This document shows positions 46,212-56,278 of a DNA stretch of 64,000 bases, in pieces; position 1 is the first letter of the stretch, and every line of letters starts with the position of its first letter. The notes under the pieces were generated by a model. That model did no database searches. It worked only from the letters and a program-made list of their open reading frames with translations, and was not told where the DNA came from. A program made the translations under genes and the position numbers. Source of the stretch: Chengkuizengella sp. SCS-71B (GTDB lineage Bacteria > Bacillota > Bacilli > Paenibacillales > KCTC-33759); contig NZ_JAZHSH010000001.1 of NCBI RefSeq assembly GCF_040100845.1, positions 2,464,501 to 2,528,500 of the forward strand. The letters are read 5' to 3'.

Positions 46212-46664
46212 TTATCTACCTATTTCTAATGCTTTCATAAACATTGATTTTGATGCATTTAATGCTGTTACATTAGCTTCATAGGACCGTGTAGCAGAAA
46301 TCATATCTACCATTTCCTTGAGGATATCTACATTGGGCATATAAACAAATCCTTCTTTATTTGCATCAGGGTGTGTCGGTTGATACAATCTTTTAAATGG
46401 AGATTGATCTTCAGTTATTTGAGTAACTTTTACTCCATTGCCAACTAAGTTGCTGCTTAATTTAGATTGAAACACTTTATCAAATGAAGGTTGACCTGCG
46501 GCTTCTGTAACAACAACCTTTCTTTGATATGGGACCCATTCTCCGTCAACCAATTTCCCTCTTGTTGTTTCAGCATTAGCAATATTGGAAGATATAATAT
46601 CCATTCTTAATCGTTGTGCTGTTAATGCTGAGGAGCTAGTATTAAAACTATTTGTCAAACTCAC
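46212..46664 (-). CDS. flgC: Flagellar proximal rod protein FlgC
   Basis: The 150-aa product has the rod N-terminus TSSSALTAQRLRMDIISSNIANAETTRG and the C-terminal helix NVDILKEMVDMISATRSYEANVTALN (seen in parts). It is exported by the flagellar T3S and forms part of the proximal rod. Length matches FlgC. It shares a base with the flgB stop, so it is coupled. The gap to fliE (46144-46211, 68 bases) shows nothing notable. Confidence 0.97.
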   Translation of the reverse strand: MSLTNSFNTSSSALTAQRLRMDIISSNIANAETTRGKLVDGEWVPYQRKVVVTEAAGQPSFDKVFQSKLSSNLVGNGVKVTQITEDQSPFKRLYQPTHPDANKEGFVYMPNVDILKEMVDMISATRSYEANVTALNASKSMFMKALEIGR

Positions 46665-47071
46665 TAAGCTCTACCTCCTATGGCTAAGCGTTTTAGTTTA
46701 ATTTCATGATTTAACTGTTGAATATACAAGTTATATTTCAATTGATTTTCTGCTAATAAAGACATTTCATATTCAATATCAACATTGTTATTATTGTTAT
46801 TAAATACAGAGTTTTCATCTCTTATTATCTTAGGCTCAATTGTCGTTTGTTCATTACCAATAACAAAATGTTCACTGTGAGTTCTGACACCTTCAAATTT
46901 TGTATTTTTATTCATTTCCTTATGTAATAATGATTCAAATTGAACATCAGACCTTTTAAAAAAAGGCGTGTCAACATTTGAAATATTGTTTGTAATCACA
47001 TTCTGTTTTAATGTGGATGCATCTATTGAACGCTCCAATAATTTGAAGGATTGATTTACTAATAACCCCAA
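46664..47071 (-). CDS. flgB: Flagellar proximal rod protein FlgB
   Basis: First gene of the fla/che cluster. The 135-aa product starts LVNQSFKLLERSIDASTLKQ and has the rod motif NVITNNISNVDTPFFKRSDVQFE and the C-terminal helical end LNHEIKLKRLAIGGRA. The TTG start follows AAGGCGG by eight bases. Length matches FlgB. The 250-base region upstream holds the codY terminator and an AT-rich inverted repeat. Confidence 0.96.
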   Translation of the reverse strand: MGLLVNQSFKLLERSIDASTLKQNVITNNISNVDTPFFKRSDVQFESLLHKEMNKNTKFEGVRTHSEHFVIGNEQTTIEPKIIRDENSVFNNNNNNVDIEYEMSLLAENQLKYNLYIQQLNHEIKLKRLAIGGRA

Positions 47072-47145
47072 TTCAACTACCGCCTTAAATATATAGTTTT
47101 ATTGATAACCTATTCAACAAATATCGATAATATCCCTTTATTTTT

Positions 47146-47180
47146 CGACAAAATAAACGAAAAAATATCGTTTATTATCG
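47146..47180 (-). promoter_or_regulatory. AT-rich inverted repeat upstream of flgB
   Basis: CGACAAAATAAACGA (47146-47160) and TCGTTTATTATCG (47168-47180) form an imperfect stem around seven A/T bases. It lies between the codY terminator and flgB. Candidate promoter pieces nearby on the minus strand include TTGTGT-17-TAAATT (just upstream) and TTGAAT-16-TATATA, which lies too close to the flgB ribosome-binding site. No single promoter is convincing. The inverted repeat could be an operator or an mRNA leader structure of the fla/che operon. Confidence 0.45.
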
Positions 47181-47230
47181 AATAAGCTATACTCTATAAT
47201 TTAATCCCGGGAAAAAACTTACACAATAAG

Positions 47231-47264
47231 GAAAAAGTCCTATTTTTAAAATAAGGACTTTTTC
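47231..47264 (-). terminator. Terminator after codY (bidirectional shape)
   Basis: AAAAAGTCCT and AGGACTTTTT (47232-47241 and 47254-47263) form a stem with A/T flanks on both strands, followed by T residues on the minus strand. It separates hslV-hslU-codY from the fla/che cluster. Confidence 0.85.
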
Positions 47265-47322
47265 AAAATGAATTCAATATTAATCTTTATACAGATTGAA
47301 TAAGTATAAATAACGTAGTTTT

Positions 47323-48099
47323 TTAATGTGCATTAACAAGCGTTTCGGGTAGTTGCTCGTTTAAGATTTTAATGTAAGTCCCTTTCATCCCAAGAGACCT
47401 TGTCTCTACCACACCCGCACTTTCTAATTTTCTGAGTGCATTCACTATAACAGACCTTGTTATACCAACACGATCAGCAATTTTACTAGCGACTAATAAA
47501 CCCTCATATCCATCCAGTTCGTTAAAAATATATTCAACAGCCTCAGATTCACTATAGGAAAGTGAACTAACTGCGATTTGAACGGAAGCTTTACTTCTTG
47601 CTTCTTTTTCAATTTCTATGGATCTCCCCCTCAAAATTTCCATCCCTATAATAGTAGATCCATATTCTGCCAGTATTAGATCGTCATCATCAAACTTTTC
47701 TCCCATTCTTGTTAATACTAAAGTCCCAAGTCTGTCTCTTCCTCCAATAATTGGGACAATAGTTATATGAAATCCTTCAAATATACCTGCTAATTTCTGA
47801 ATCATTGGGTCATTTGAATTATCGATGTCGACATTTGTGACAGTTTCATAAATTTTTAAAAACAATTCATTGTATTCTTGTGTTAGACGATGTTCCTCGT
47901 AAACCATTTTATTTAATTCTTCTGTTTGAAAGGGATTTGAAATTGATCGTCCCAATACTTTACCCTTTCTACTTATAACAAAAATATTTGCATCTATTAT
48001 TCCATCAAGAACTTCTGACATTTCAGTAAAGTTTACAGCTTTGCCCGCAGCCTTTTGTAATAACTTGTTTAATTTGCGGGTTTTGCGTATTAGTCTCAT
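47323..48099 (-). CDS. codY: GTP- and branched-chain-amino-acid-sensing repressor CodY
   Basis: CodY represses stationary-phase and nutrient genes when GTP and Ile/Leu/Val are plentiful; in B. subtilis targets include the flagellar cluster. The 258-aa product has the N-terminal GAF domain ([23 protein letters not shown]) and a C-terminal winged helix-turn-helix ([40 protein letters not shown], seen in parts). ATG follows GGAGGAAATAAAAGG. It is the last gene of trmFO-hslV-hslU-codY and directly upstream of flgB. Confidence 0.97.
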   Translation of the reverse strand: MRLIRKTRKLNKLLQKAAGKAVNFTEMSEVLDGIIDANIFVISRKGKVLGRSISNPFQTEELNKMVYEEHRLTQEYNELFLKIYETVTNVDIDNSNDPMIQKLAGIFEGFHITIVPIIGGRDRLGTLVLTRMGEKFDDDDLILAEYGSTIIGMEILRGRSIEIEKEARSKASVQIAVSSLSYSESEAVEYIFNELDGYEGLLVASKIADRVGITRSVIVNALRKLESAGVVETRSLGMKGTYIKILNEQLPETLVNAH

Positions 48100-48126
48100 C
48101 CTTTTATTTCCTCCTAAATTGCTACA

Positions 48127-49530
48127 TTATAAAATATATTGACTTAAGTCTTTATTTTTAGCAATATCCATTAATTTTTCATTTACATATTCAGGTGTAA
48201 TTATAAATGACTCCAAATTCAAATCTGGGGCTTCAAATGATAGGTCTTCCAGCAATTTTTCCAATATCGTATGCAACCTTCTAGCACCAATATTATCTGT
48301 ATTTTGATTTACTTCGGCTGCAATTTTTGCAATCTCAGTAATAGATTCTTCCGAGAATTGTATTTTAATGCCTTCAGTTTCTAGAAGTGCAGTATATTGT
48401 TTTGTAAGTGCATTTTTAGGTTCTTTTAATATCAATTCAAATTGTTCCAATGTGAGATTATTTAATTCCACACGGATTGGAAACCTACCTTGTAACTCTG
48501 GAATCATATCCGAAGGTTTTGATGTATGAAATGCACCTGCACCAATAAACAATATATAATCGGTTTTAACAGGTCCATATTTGGTCATTATTGTAGAGCC
48601 TTCTACGATAGGCAATATATCTCTTTGAACACCTTCTCTTGAGACATCTGGTCCTGACCCTCGGTTTGAAATCGTTATTTTGTCGATCTCATCAATAAAT
48701 ATCATTCCTAGCTGCTCAGCTCTATTCACTGACTCTTGTATGACTTCATCCATATCAATTAATTTCTGGGCTTCTTGCTGTGTTAGAATCTTTCTTGCTT
48801 CTTTGATTGGGAGCTTGCGTTTTTTTGTTTTTTTAGGGATAATATTACCAAATAACTCCTGCATATTAAAACCCATTTGCTCATTCCCTTGACCAGCAAA
48901 CATATCAAACATGGAAGGTGCATTATCCTCAACATCGATTTCAATCACTCTATCTTCTAGTTGTCCTTTTTCAAGTTCTTCCTTCAAAAAGGATCTCCTA
49001 CTTGTAATTTCATCAGAACTTTCATCTTGAGAATCTTCAACTTTTTGATTTTGATTACTAAAAAACATTTCTAAAGGATTTTTTTGATTTTTAGATTTGT
49101 TTTTTGAAGGTGCTAATAAAGACACAATTTTATCGTTTGCCATCTTTTCTGCCTTTTCTTTTACTAATTCTGTTTTCTCTGCTTTAATCATTCTAATAGA
49201 GGTTTCTACTAGATCACGAATCATGGATTCAACATCCCTGCCTACGTAACCTACTTCAGTAAATTTTGTGGCTTCTACCTTTATAAAAGGAGCATCAACT
49301 AATTTCGCCAATCTTCTTGCAATTTCTGTTTTCCCTACTCCTGTTGGACCTATCATCAAAATGTTCTTAGGGACAATCTCTTCTCTCATATTTTCCTCAA
49401 GCTGACTTCTACGATATCGGTTTCGTAAAGCAACTGCCACTGATTTTTTCGCATTTTTTTGCCCAACAATATATTTATCTAATTCTTCCACAATTTGTTT
49501 TGGGGTTAATGCTTGATTATCCATACTCAT
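48127..49530 (-). CDS. hslU: HslU (ClpY) ATPase subunit of the HslUV protease
   Basis: HslU unfolds substrates and feeds them to HslV. The 467-aa AAA+ protein has Walker [18 protein letters not shown] (near 58), the I-domain insertion (about 110-235, Lys/Asp-rich), Walker [11 protein letters not shown], sensor-type region RFPIRVEL, and the C-terminal tail ending KDLSQYIL, which docks into HslV. Length matches B. subtilis ClpY. It follows hslV by five bases. Confidence 0.97.
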   Translation of the reverse strand: MSMDNQALTPKQIVEELDKYIVGQKNAKKSVAVALRNRYRRSQLEENMREEIVPKNILMIGPTGVGKTEIARRLAKLVDAPFIKVEATKFTEVGYVGRDVESMIRDLVETSIRMIKAEKTELVKEKAEKMANDKIVSLLAPSKNKSKNQKNPLEMFFSNQNQKVEDSQDESSDEITSRRSFLKEELEKGQLEDRVIEIDVEDNAPSMFDMFAGQGNEQMGFNMQELFGNIIPKKTKKRKLPIKEARKILTQQEAQKLIDMDEVIQESVNRAEQLGMIFIDEIDKITISNRGSGPDVSREGVQRDILPIVEGSTIMTKYGPVKTDYILFIGAGAFHTSKPSDMIPELQGRFPIRVELNNLTLEQFELILKEPKNALTKQYTALLETEGIKIQFSEESITEIAKIAAEVNQNTDNIGARRLHTILEKLLEDLSFEAPDLNLESFIITPEYVNEKLMDIAKNKDLSQYIL

Positions 49531-49535
49531 CCCTC

Positions 49536-50084
49536 CTATCCAATCTCTTCTACAATAATATTATTATTAGTATATACACAAATCTCCGCTGCTAACTCTA
49601 AAGAAGCTACAGCTATTTGCTTTGCATCCATCTGATCTGCATGTCGTTTCATAGCCCTTCCAGCAGCTAAGGCAAAACTACCTCCGGAACCAATGGCCAA
49701 TATATCATCATCAGGTTCTATGATTTCTCCATTCCCTGAAATTAACAATAAGGAATGTTCATCCATTACAAGCATCATTGCTTCTAATTTTCGGAGTACT
49801 TTATCTGAGCGCCATTCTTTTGCAAGCTCTACTGCAGATCGTTGCAAATTGCCTTGATGTTCTTCTAATTTCCCTTCAAATTTCTCAAATAGTGTAATAG
49901 CATCAGCAACGGAACCTGCAAAACCTGCAACTACCTTACCTTTATATAATCTCCGAACTTTCTTTGCTTGATGTTTCATCACCATACTATTTGCAAATGT
50001 AACTTGACCGTCGCCAGCAATTGCACCTTTACCATTGTGGCGCACGGCACAAATTGTCGTAGCATGAAATCCTTGATTCATCAA
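49536..50084 (-). CDS. hslV: HslV (ClpQ) peptidase subunit
   Basis: HslV is the proteasome-like peptidase partner of HslU. The 182-aa product shows [25 protein letters not shown] and the conserved [14 protein letters not shown]. In B. subtilis the N-terminal nucleophile is unusual (Ser after Met); here the second residue is Asn or Met and the Thr pair stands at 9-10, so the nucleophile must come from processing before a Thr or a different start. The ORF starts with tandem ATG behind AGAGGAGG. Confidence 0.96.
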   Translation of the reverse strand: MMNQGFHATTICAVRHNGKGAIAGDGQVTFANSMVMKHQAKKVRRLYKGKVVAGFAGSVADAITLFEKFEGKLEEHQGNLQRSAVELAKEWRSDKVLRKLEAMMLVMDEHSLLLISGNGEIIEPDDDILAIGSGGSFALAAGRAMKRHADQMDAKQIAVASLELAAEICVYTNNNIIVEEIG

Positions 50085-50148
50085 TTAAAACCTCCTCTTA
50101 TCCCCCATATAGTTGAACATCTAAAATTTAAATACCCAAAAAGTGAAA

Positions 50149-50170
50149 CCCACAAAAAAATATTTGCGGG
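50149..50170 (-). repeat. Hairpin upstream of hslV
   Basis: CCCACAAA and TTTGCGGG pair (one G-U) around six A/T bases; on the minus strand TTTCACTTTTTGGG follows. It is a leader hairpin or a weak terminator in the spacer where xerC is found in other Bacillales. A 13-base palindrome, TAACCTTAGGTTA (50178-50190), lies next to it. Confidence 0.5.
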
Positions 50171-50232
50171 ATTAAAGTAACCTTAGGTTAAGTTTTGCGA
50201 TCAATATATTTAAGTATCATGAAATTTTCTTT

Positions 50233-50254
50233 AAAAAAACCTCCTTACGGAGAT
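50233..50254 (-). terminator. Terminator after trmFO
   Basis: On the minus strand ATCTCC-GTAA-GGAGGT (six pairs with one G-U and a GNRA-type tetraloop) is followed by TTTTTT. It separates trmFO from hslV-hslU-codY. Upstream on the same strand, TTGTAA-18-TAAAAT around 50285-50330 is a weak promoter candidate. Confidence 0.75.
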
Positions 50255-50327
50255 CTTAATATAAGTATACAGTAAGATAGTGTTGTGTTGCTAAAACATC
50301 CTAATTTTATCATAAACAAAGTTCGTC

Positions 50328-51653
50328 TTACAAGTTTGTTCCGATTTGATTTTTAAATTTTTTAATTTCATCAATCGCACGATTTGCAATCATCTCATTT
50401 TTCATCTTTTTATTTCTAATTCTTTTTTCTAATGGTGGAAATAAACCAAAATTCATATTCATTGGTTGAAAGTGCTTAAAATCTGCTGTTGTAATATAAT
50501 TTGCTAAACTACCCAAAGCAGTTTCTCTTGGAAATACTAAAGTTTCCTCATTTTTAGCTACTTTTGCAGCATTAATGCCTGCAATCAATCCAGCAGCTGC
50601 AGATTCAACATAACCTTCAACCCCAGTCATTTGACCTGCAAAGAACAGATTCTCATTATCTTTATATTGATATGTCGGTTTTAACAGTTGGGGAGAATTA
50701 ATAAACGTATTACGATGCATTACTCCATAACGAACGATCTCAGCATTCTCAAGTCCTGGTATCATTGAAAACACCCTTTTTTGCTCCCCCCACTTTAAAT
50801 GGGTTTGAAAACCAACCATGTTATAAAGTGTCCCTGCCGTATTATCTTGTCGCAACTGAACTACTCCATAAGGTTGTTCCCCAGTGTTTGGATCAGTTAA
50901 TCCAACTGGTTTCATAGGGCCAAAAAGTATCGTTTTCTCACCTCTGCCTGCCATTACTTCTATAGGCATACACCCTTCAAAGAACATATCTTTTTCAAAA
51001 TCTTTCACCGGTGCTTTTTCTGCTGTAATAAGTTCCTCATGAAAGCGTGTAAACTGTTCTTCATTCATGGGACAATTAAGATATGCTGCCTCGCCCTTAT
51101 CGTAACGTGATGCAAAAAAAACCTTGTTCATATCAATTGAATCTTTTTCAATTATAGGAGCTGCTGCATCATAAAAATAAAAGTACTCCTGACCTAACAT
51201 CTCTTTAATTTTATCAGAGAGCTCTGGTGATGTAAGCGGACCTGACGCAACAACCGTTATTCCTTCTAGTATTTCTGTTACTTCTTCATTTTTCACTTCA
51301 ATGAGAGGATGATTACGTAATGTGCTCGTAATTGCTTCCCCAAAATCATCTCGATCAACAGCAAGAGCTCCACCAGCAGGTACTTGATTTTGATCTGCAC
51401 TATTGATAATAATGGAATTAAAGTTCCTCATTTCTTCCTTTAATATTCCTACAGCATTTGTTAGGTTATTTGCTCTTAATGAATTACTGCAAACAAGTTC
51501 AGCAAATTTATCTGTATGGTGAGCAGGAGTCTGACGCACAGGACGCATTTCATACAAAGTAACAGGAACTCCTTGACTTGCTATCTGCCATGCCGCTTCA
51601 CTTCCCGCAAGCCCTGCTCCGATTACGTTCACATGTTGTTGTTTATCTGACAA
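50328..51653 (-). CDS. trmFO: tRNA (uracil-54) C5-methyltransferase, folate-dependent TrmFO (Gid)
   Basis: TrmFO methylates U54 of tRNA using methylene-tetrahydrofolate and FAD. The 441-aa product has the FAD-binding [16 protein letters not shown] at the N-terminus, the Cys-bearing [12 protein letters not shown] (catalytic region) and a second conserved stretch [16 protein letters not shown]. Length is normal. TTG start after AGGGGG. It stands between topA and hslV, as in Bacillales, although xerC is missing between it and hslV. Confidence 0.97.
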   Translation of the reverse strand: MSDKQQHVNVIGAGLAGSEAAWQIASQGVPVTLYEMRPVRQTPAHHTDKFAELVCSNSLRANNLTNAVGILKEEMRNFNSIIINSADQNQVPAGGALAVDRDDFGEAITSTLRNHPLIEVKNEEVTEILEGITVVASGPLTSPELSDKIKEMLGQEYFYFYDAAAPIIEKDSIDMNKVFFASRYDKGEAAYLNCPMNEEQFTRFHEELITAEKAPVKDFEKDMFFEGCMPIEVMAGRGEKTILFGPMKPVGLTDPNTGEQPYGVVQLRQDNTAGTLYNMVGFQTHLKWGEQKRVFSMIPGLENAEIVRYGVMHRNTFINSPQLLKPTYQYKDNENLFFAGQMTGVEGYVESAAAGLIAGINAAKVAKNEETLVFPRETALGSLANYITTADFKHFQPMNMNFGLFPPLEKRIRNKKMKNEMIANRAIDEIKKFKNQIGTNL

Positions 51654-51966
51654 GTTATTTTCCCCCTAGTAGTGAACTAAAAGTTCAAAAAGTTCGGTTT
51701 TTTGAGCACCAAGAAGATTGTGTGAATATTTATATTACCCCAAAAAGTGAAGTGAATCATCGATGTATTTTCTAGTACGGTGACCCCGAAAACAGAGGAT
51801 TGATGTTTGTTACATACACACCGGACATCTTCCTTGAATATTCGGGCCCCGTAAAAGTAATAGGTTTAAGCTACACCGTGCTACTTCATTTTTTTTGGGT
51901 ATAGTCTTTATTCGACGTCGATATGCTTCCTAAGAGATGCTTCGTTTTTTGAACACCCTCTAGTGA
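51654..51966 (-). other. 313-base noncoding spacer between topA and trmFO with internal direct repeats
   Basis: No gene fits here. TTCGGTTTTTTGAGCACC (51693-51710) and TTCGTTTTTTGAACACC (51941-51957) are near-identical direct repeats near the two ends. The segment also has CCCAAAAAGTGAA (51739-51751), exactly repeated at 50135-50147, and a GGGCCC-bearing patch (near 51845) of higher GC than its surroundings. The look is that of a small repeated intergenic element, but no ends with target duplication are clear. Confidence 0.5.
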
Positions 51967-54036
51967 CTACTCTTTTTTATAATCACAATTAGAACACTTT
52001 AAGTAAGTCCCTTTTTTATTTCTTTTTTCAACTAAATGTGCAGAACAATCTGGACATTTTATATCTGTTGGTTTATCCCAAGAAACAAATTCACATTCCG
52101 GGTACTGGTTACAACCATAAAACACTCTGCCCTTTTTACTTCTTCGTTCAACAATTTGTCCTTTATTACATGATGGACAGGTAACACCTATATCTTTAAC
52201 AATAGGTTTTGTGTTGCGACAATCTGGAAATCCAGAGCATGCTAGAAATTTTCCGAATCTCCCCATTTTATAAACAAAATGACGTCCACATTTTTCACAT
52301 ATTTCATCGGAAACTTCATCTTCAATTTCAATTTCTTTCATTTCTTCTTCTGCAACATCTAGTCTCTTTTTAAATGGTGAATAAAATTCTTCAAGAACAT
52401 TCACCCAAAACTCTTTTCCTTCTTCAATATCATCTAGTTCTTCTTCCATGTTTGCAGTAAATTCAACATTTAATATTTCAGGAAAAAATTCTTCCATTAA
52501 CTGAATTACTAGCTCTCCCATTTCTGTAGGTACGAATTTTTTATCTTCTAGTGCTACGTAACCTCTTCTGCGAATGGTATCTAAAGTTGGAGCAAATGTG
52601 CTAGGACGACCTATCCCTAACTCTTCTAAAGTTTTAACTAGTCTTGCCTCTGTGTAACGTGGAGGAGGCTGAGTGAAATGTTGCTTAGGATCAATTTTCT
52701 TGTTTTCAAGAACATCACCTGAATTTAATTCAGGTAGAAATTTATGATCCTCTTTAACTCCTTCATCGTTTCCTTCTACGTACACCTTCATAAAACCTTG
52801 AAATTTAACCTTGGATCCACTTGCTTTAAATATTGTGTTGTTAACTTCAATATCTACAGACATTGTGTCTAATATAGCTGAAGCCATTTGACTTGCAACA
52901 AATCGTTCCCAAATCAATTTATATAATCGAAACTGATCTCTACTTAAATATGACTTTATGCTTGCAGGATCTCGCAATGTTGATGTAGGTCTTATAGCTT
53001 CATGTGCATCTTGTGAATTTGCATTCTTTTTTCCATAAACTCTAGGCTTGTTTGGAACATATTTATCTCCAAACTTTTCTTTTATATAAGTCTTTGCTTC
53101 CTCCTGTGCAACTGGAGATATACGTGGAGAGTCTGTACGCATATAAGTAATTAAACCTACACTTCCACTTTTACCGATATTTACACCTTCATATAATTGC
53201 TGAGCTACTTGCATCGTTTTAGCAGCTCTATAGTTTAATTTCCTAGCAGCTTCCTGTTGAAGTAAGCTGGTTGTAAAAGGCTGAGCTGGATTTCGAAACT
53301 GTTCCTTTTCTTTCACATTTTTTACGATAAACTGCTCGTCTTTTATCATTTGTAAAATTTCTTTAACTTCAGCTTCACTATTTAATTCGAGTTTTTTATT
53401 ATCTTTTCCATAGAATTTAGCTTCAAAAGTTTTACCATGAATGGAAAGTTGAGCCGTTATAGACCAATATTCTTTAGGTTCAAATTCATTAATTTCGTTT
53501 TCTCTATCTATAACTAATTTTACGGTTACAGATTGAACACGCCCTGCAGATAAACCCTTTTTTACTTTTTTCCATAATAATGGACTGATTTTATAACCTA
53601 CTAAGCGATCTAATATACGTCTAGCTTGCTGTGCATTCACCAGATCCATATTGATTGGTCTTGGTGTTTTGAAGGCATCTTTCACTGCCTCTTTCGTAAT
53701 TTCATTAAATACAACACGACATGATTCTTCTTCTGATACATCTAAATAATGTGCTAAGTGCCAAGCAATTGCTTCACCCTCTCGATCGGGGTCAGCTGCA
53801 AGAAATACTCGTTTAACTTTTTTCCTAGCATCTTTTAATTCTTTTAGAATTGAACCCTTTCCACGAATGGTAATATATTTAGGAGAGAATTGATTCTCAA
53901 CTTCAACACCAATTTGACTTTTAGGAAGATCTCTAACATGTCCCATTGAAGCTTTAACAATAAATTTTTTTCCCAAATATTTACTTATGGTTTTTGCTTT
54001 TGCTGGTGACTCAACAATGACTAATGAATCCGCCAT
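51967..54036 (-). CDS. topA: DNA topoisomerase I
   Basis: TopA relaxes negative supercoils. The 689-aa product has the Toprim domain ([18 protein letters not shown], then [16 protein letters not shown]), the active-site Tyr in [13 protein letters not shown] (near 296), and three C-terminal zinc-binding modules ([25 protein letters not shown] with their second Cys pairs). Length matches B. subtilis TopA (691). It follows dprA by 67 bases. A clear terminator after it was not found; the spacer to trmFO has only weak hairpins. Confidence 0.98.
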   Translation of the reverse strand: MADSLVIVESPAKAKTISKYLGKKFIVKASMGHVRDLPKSQIGVEVENQFSPKYITIRGKGSILKELKDARKKVKRVFLAADPDREGEAIAWHLAHYLDVSEEESCRVVFNEITKEAVKDAFKTPRPINMDLVNAQQARRILDRLVGYKISPLLWKKVKKGLSAGRVQSVTVKLVIDRENEINEFEPKEYWSITAQLSIHGKTFEAKFYGKDNKKLELNSEAEVKEILQMIKDEQFIVKNVKEKEQFRNPAQPFTTSLLQQEAARKLNYRAAKTMQVAQQLYEGVNIGKSGSVGLITYMRTDSPRISPVAQEEAKTYIKEKFGDKYVPNKPRVYGKKNANSQDAHEAIRPTSTLRDPASIKSYLSRDQFRLYKLIWERFVASQMASAILDTMSVDIEVNNTIFKASGSKVKFQGFMKVYVEGNDEGVKEDHKFLPELNSGDVLENKKIDPKQHFTQPPPRYTEARLVKTLEELGIGRPSTFAPTLDTIRRRGYVALEDKKFVPTEMGELVIQLMEEFFPEILNVEFTANMEEELDDIEEGKEFWVNVLEEFYSPFKKRLDVAEEEMKEIEIEDEVSDEICEKCGRHFVYKMGRFGKFLACSGFPDCRNTKPIVKDIGVTCPSCNKGQIVERRSKKGRVFYGCNQYPECEFVSWDKPTDIKCPDCSAHLVEKRNKKGTYLKCSNCDYKKE

Positions 54037-54103
54037 AGTCTCATCCCCCCCTAATGAAAGATTAACTTTAATTATAAAAGTTATAAATTTTTTATTTATT
54101 GTG

Positions 54104-55219
54104 TTATAAACTTTTTGTTACAAACTTAGATCCTGGTAATTGAGATATGACATTTTTCATAAGTAAAGATAACAGAACTGAGTGTAAATGTCCAAATGTA
54201 AAATCACTTTTATGTAATATTTGCTCAAAAGTAACTGGTTCTGATGATAAAAATCCAACAATTTTTTGTTCATCGTTACTTAATGTTTTACTAGTAGTTA
54301 AATTTTTTTCATTGTAACTTATTTTCATCATATGCTCATATTCTTCAACTATATCCTTTAAATCGGTTACCATCTTTGCCCCTTGTTTAATCAATGATAA
54401 AGTACCTTGACTTTTTGGTGAAGTAATCGGACCAGGTATAGCAAAGATATCCCTTGACATTTCTAATGCTTGATCTGCTGTAATTAATGAGCCGCTTTTT
54501 TCAGCTGCTTCAATTACAATTGTACCTAAAGATAAACCTGCAATGATCCGATTACGTTGCGGAAATAAACCTGGATGTGGTTTTGTCCCTAATGGAAATT
54601 CAGAAATAACCAACCCTTTATTCACAATAGACTCATATAATTGTTTGTTTTCTGAAGGATAGACTACATCTATACCTGAACCCAAAACAGCAATAGTTGA
54701 ACCGAATTGATCTATAGCGGATTTATGGGCAATGCTGTCAATTCCTCTTGCTAACCCACTTATTATGCAAAATCCCAGACTAGATAATTGATTTGCTAGT
54801 TTTTCTGTAATCATCTTTCCATATACTGTAGGGTATCTTGTCCCAACAATTGCTAATTTATTATTGTCCAAGAGGTTTAAGTTCCCTTTATAATAAATGA
54901 CCCAAGGAGGACTCGGTGTTTCCTTTAAAATTTTCGGATAACCCTCATCAAAAATCGTTAAAAATGAGATATTTTCATTTTTATATATATCTAATCTACA
55001 CTGAATGAAGTTTAAATTCAAATTTTTTGAAATAATTTGAGCTTTACTCTTAGGAATGTTGTAGTTTTTCATCATCGAATTTTCATCACTACTAAGAAGT
55101 TTTTCCACCCCATTTTCAATGTGTTTATTGTGTTTTATGGATTGATAAATCAATTGTATCGTTTTCCATCCGATTCCATTTAACTCATGTAAACCAAACA
55201 AAATATTACGCGACTCCAT
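54104..55219 (-). CDS. dprA: DNA-processing protein DprA
   Basis: DprA binds incoming single-stranded DNA and loads RecA in transformation. The 371-aa product has an N-terminal helical (SAM-like) region, the Rossmann core ([22 protein letters not shown], then [32 protein letters not shown] and [22 protein letters not shown]) and a C-terminal winged-helix ([23 protein letters not shown]). Position next to topA is standard. Together with yifB/comM this gives two competence-related genes in the area. Confidence 0.96.
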   Translation of the reverse strand: MESRNILFGLHELNGIGWKTIQLIYQSIKHNKHIENGVEKLLSSDENSMMKNYNIPKSKAQIISKNLNLNFIQCRLDIYKNENISFLTIFDEGYPKILKETPSPPWVIYYKGNLNLLDNNKLAIVGTRYPTVYGKMITEKLANQLSSLGFCIISGLARGIDSIAHKSAIDQFGSTIAVLGSGIDVVYPSENKQLYESIVNKGLVISEFPLGTKPHPGLFPQRNRIIAGLSLGTIVIEAAEKSGSLITADQALEMSRDIFAIPGPITSPKSQGTLSLIKQGAKMVTDLKDIVEEYEHMMKISYNEKNLTTSKTLSNDEQKIVGFLSSEPVTFEQILHKSDFTFGHLHSVLLSLLMKNVISQLPGSKFVTKSL

Positions 55220-55255
55220 TTTTCATCTCCCCCAACTTATATTTTCTTAAAGTGT

Positions 55256-55298
55256 AAAAAAACCTTCCATATCAACTTAGATATAGAAGGTTTTTTTT
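55256..55298 (-). terminator. Terminator after sucCD
   Basis: On the minus strand a stem AACCTTC-TATATC against GATAT-GGAAGGTT (shallow internal mismatch) with a loop of about six, flanked by T/A runs of eight and seven. It closes sucC-sucD and is symmetrical enough to work both ways. Confidence 0.85.
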
Positions 55299-55307
55299 AT
55301 CAATTTA

Positions 55308-56237
55308 TTATTTAGTAATACATTTTTGCAATAATCCATGTTGCTCTAGGACACTTACTAATGTAGCTCCCATATCTGATGGTGTTGGAGCCACCTTTAT
55401 TCCACAAGCTTCTAATGTTGCTGTTTTTTCAGCAGCAGTTCCTTTTCCACCTGAAATGATAGCCCCTGCATGACCCATTCTTTTCCCAGGAGGAGCTGTT
55501 TTTCCACCAATAAAACCAACAACAGGTTTTTTCATATTTTCTTTAATCCACTCTGCAGCTTCTTCTTCTGCAGTCCCACCAATTTCTCCGATCATAATAA
55601 CAGCATAAGTATCAGGATCTTCATTAAAACGATCTAATACATCGATAAATTCCATTCCCTTTACGGGATCTCCACCAATACCAACTGCTGAAGATTGACC
55701 AATCCCTCGAGTCGTTAATTGATGTACCGCTTCATAAGTCAAGGTTCCACTTCTAGATACAACACCAACATGTCCCTTAGTATGTATGTACCCTGGCATA
55801 ATACCAATTTTACATTCATCAGGTGTAATTAACCCTGGGCAATTTGGACCGATAAGAAGCGTCTTTTTCCCCTCCATATATTTTTGCACTTTAACCATGT
55901 CTAGAACTGGGATACCTTCTGTTATACAAATGGCTAATTCTACTTCTGTATCAACGGCTTCCATAATCGCATCAGCAGCAAAAGCAGGAGGTACATAAAT
56001 AACTGAAACTGTTGCACCTGTTTCTTTTACAGCTTCCATAACCGTATTAAATACAGGCAAGGAAACTGTATTTCCATTTTCAAGTTCAATATCTACATTT
56101 GTTCCTCCTTTACCAGGAGTCACGCCACCTACCATTTGTGTTCCATAATCCAATGCACCTTTTGTATGCAACATACCAGTAGATCCGGTAATCCCTTGGG
56201 TGATGACTTTTGTATCTTTATTTATTAAAATACTCAT
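55308..56237 (-). CDS. sucD: Succinyl-CoA synthetase (ADP-forming) alpha subunit
   Basis: SucD with SucC converts succinyl-CoA to succinate with nucleotide triphosphate gain in the TCA cycle. The 309-aa product has the CoA-binding [19 protein letters not shown] near the N-terminus, [15 protein letters not shown] and the phospho-His in [13 protein letters not shown]. Length is slightly above the family (about 300). It follows sucC by 41 bases. No unusual features. Confidence 0.98.
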   Translation of the reverse strand: MSILINKDTKVITQGITGSTGMLHTKGALDYGTQMVGGVTPGKGGTNVDIELENGNTVSLPVFNTVMEAVKETGATVSVIYVPPAFAADAIMEAVDTEVELAICITEGIPVLDMVKVQKYMEGKKTLLIGPNCPGLITPDECKIGIMPGYIHTKGHVGVVSRSGTLTYEAVHQLTTRGIGQSSAVGIGGDPVKGMEFIDVLDRFNEDPDTYAVIMIGEIGGTAEEEAAEWIKENMKKPVVGFIGGKTAPPGKRMGHAGAIISGGKGTAAEKTATLEACGIKVAPTPSDMGATLVSVLEQHGLLQKCITK

Positions 56238-56278
56238 CGTATTTTCAATCCTTTCTAAATTATTATAATTTGGGTGGA

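Noticed and set aside
50085-50327. Pseudogene of xerC/codV
   Set aside because: I saw no recombinase-like reading on either strand; the stretch consists of hairpins, a terminator and AT-rich sequence.
51578-51775. Plus-strand ORF of 65 aa at the trmFO-topA boundary
   Set aside because: It is half inside trmFO antisense and half in the spacer, with no ribosome-binding site.
51654-51966. Insertion sequence or T-box riboswitch in the trmFO-topA spacer
   Set aside because: No transposase, terminal inverted repeats or target duplication were seen, and no T-box core or specifier pattern was recognised next to a suitable gene.
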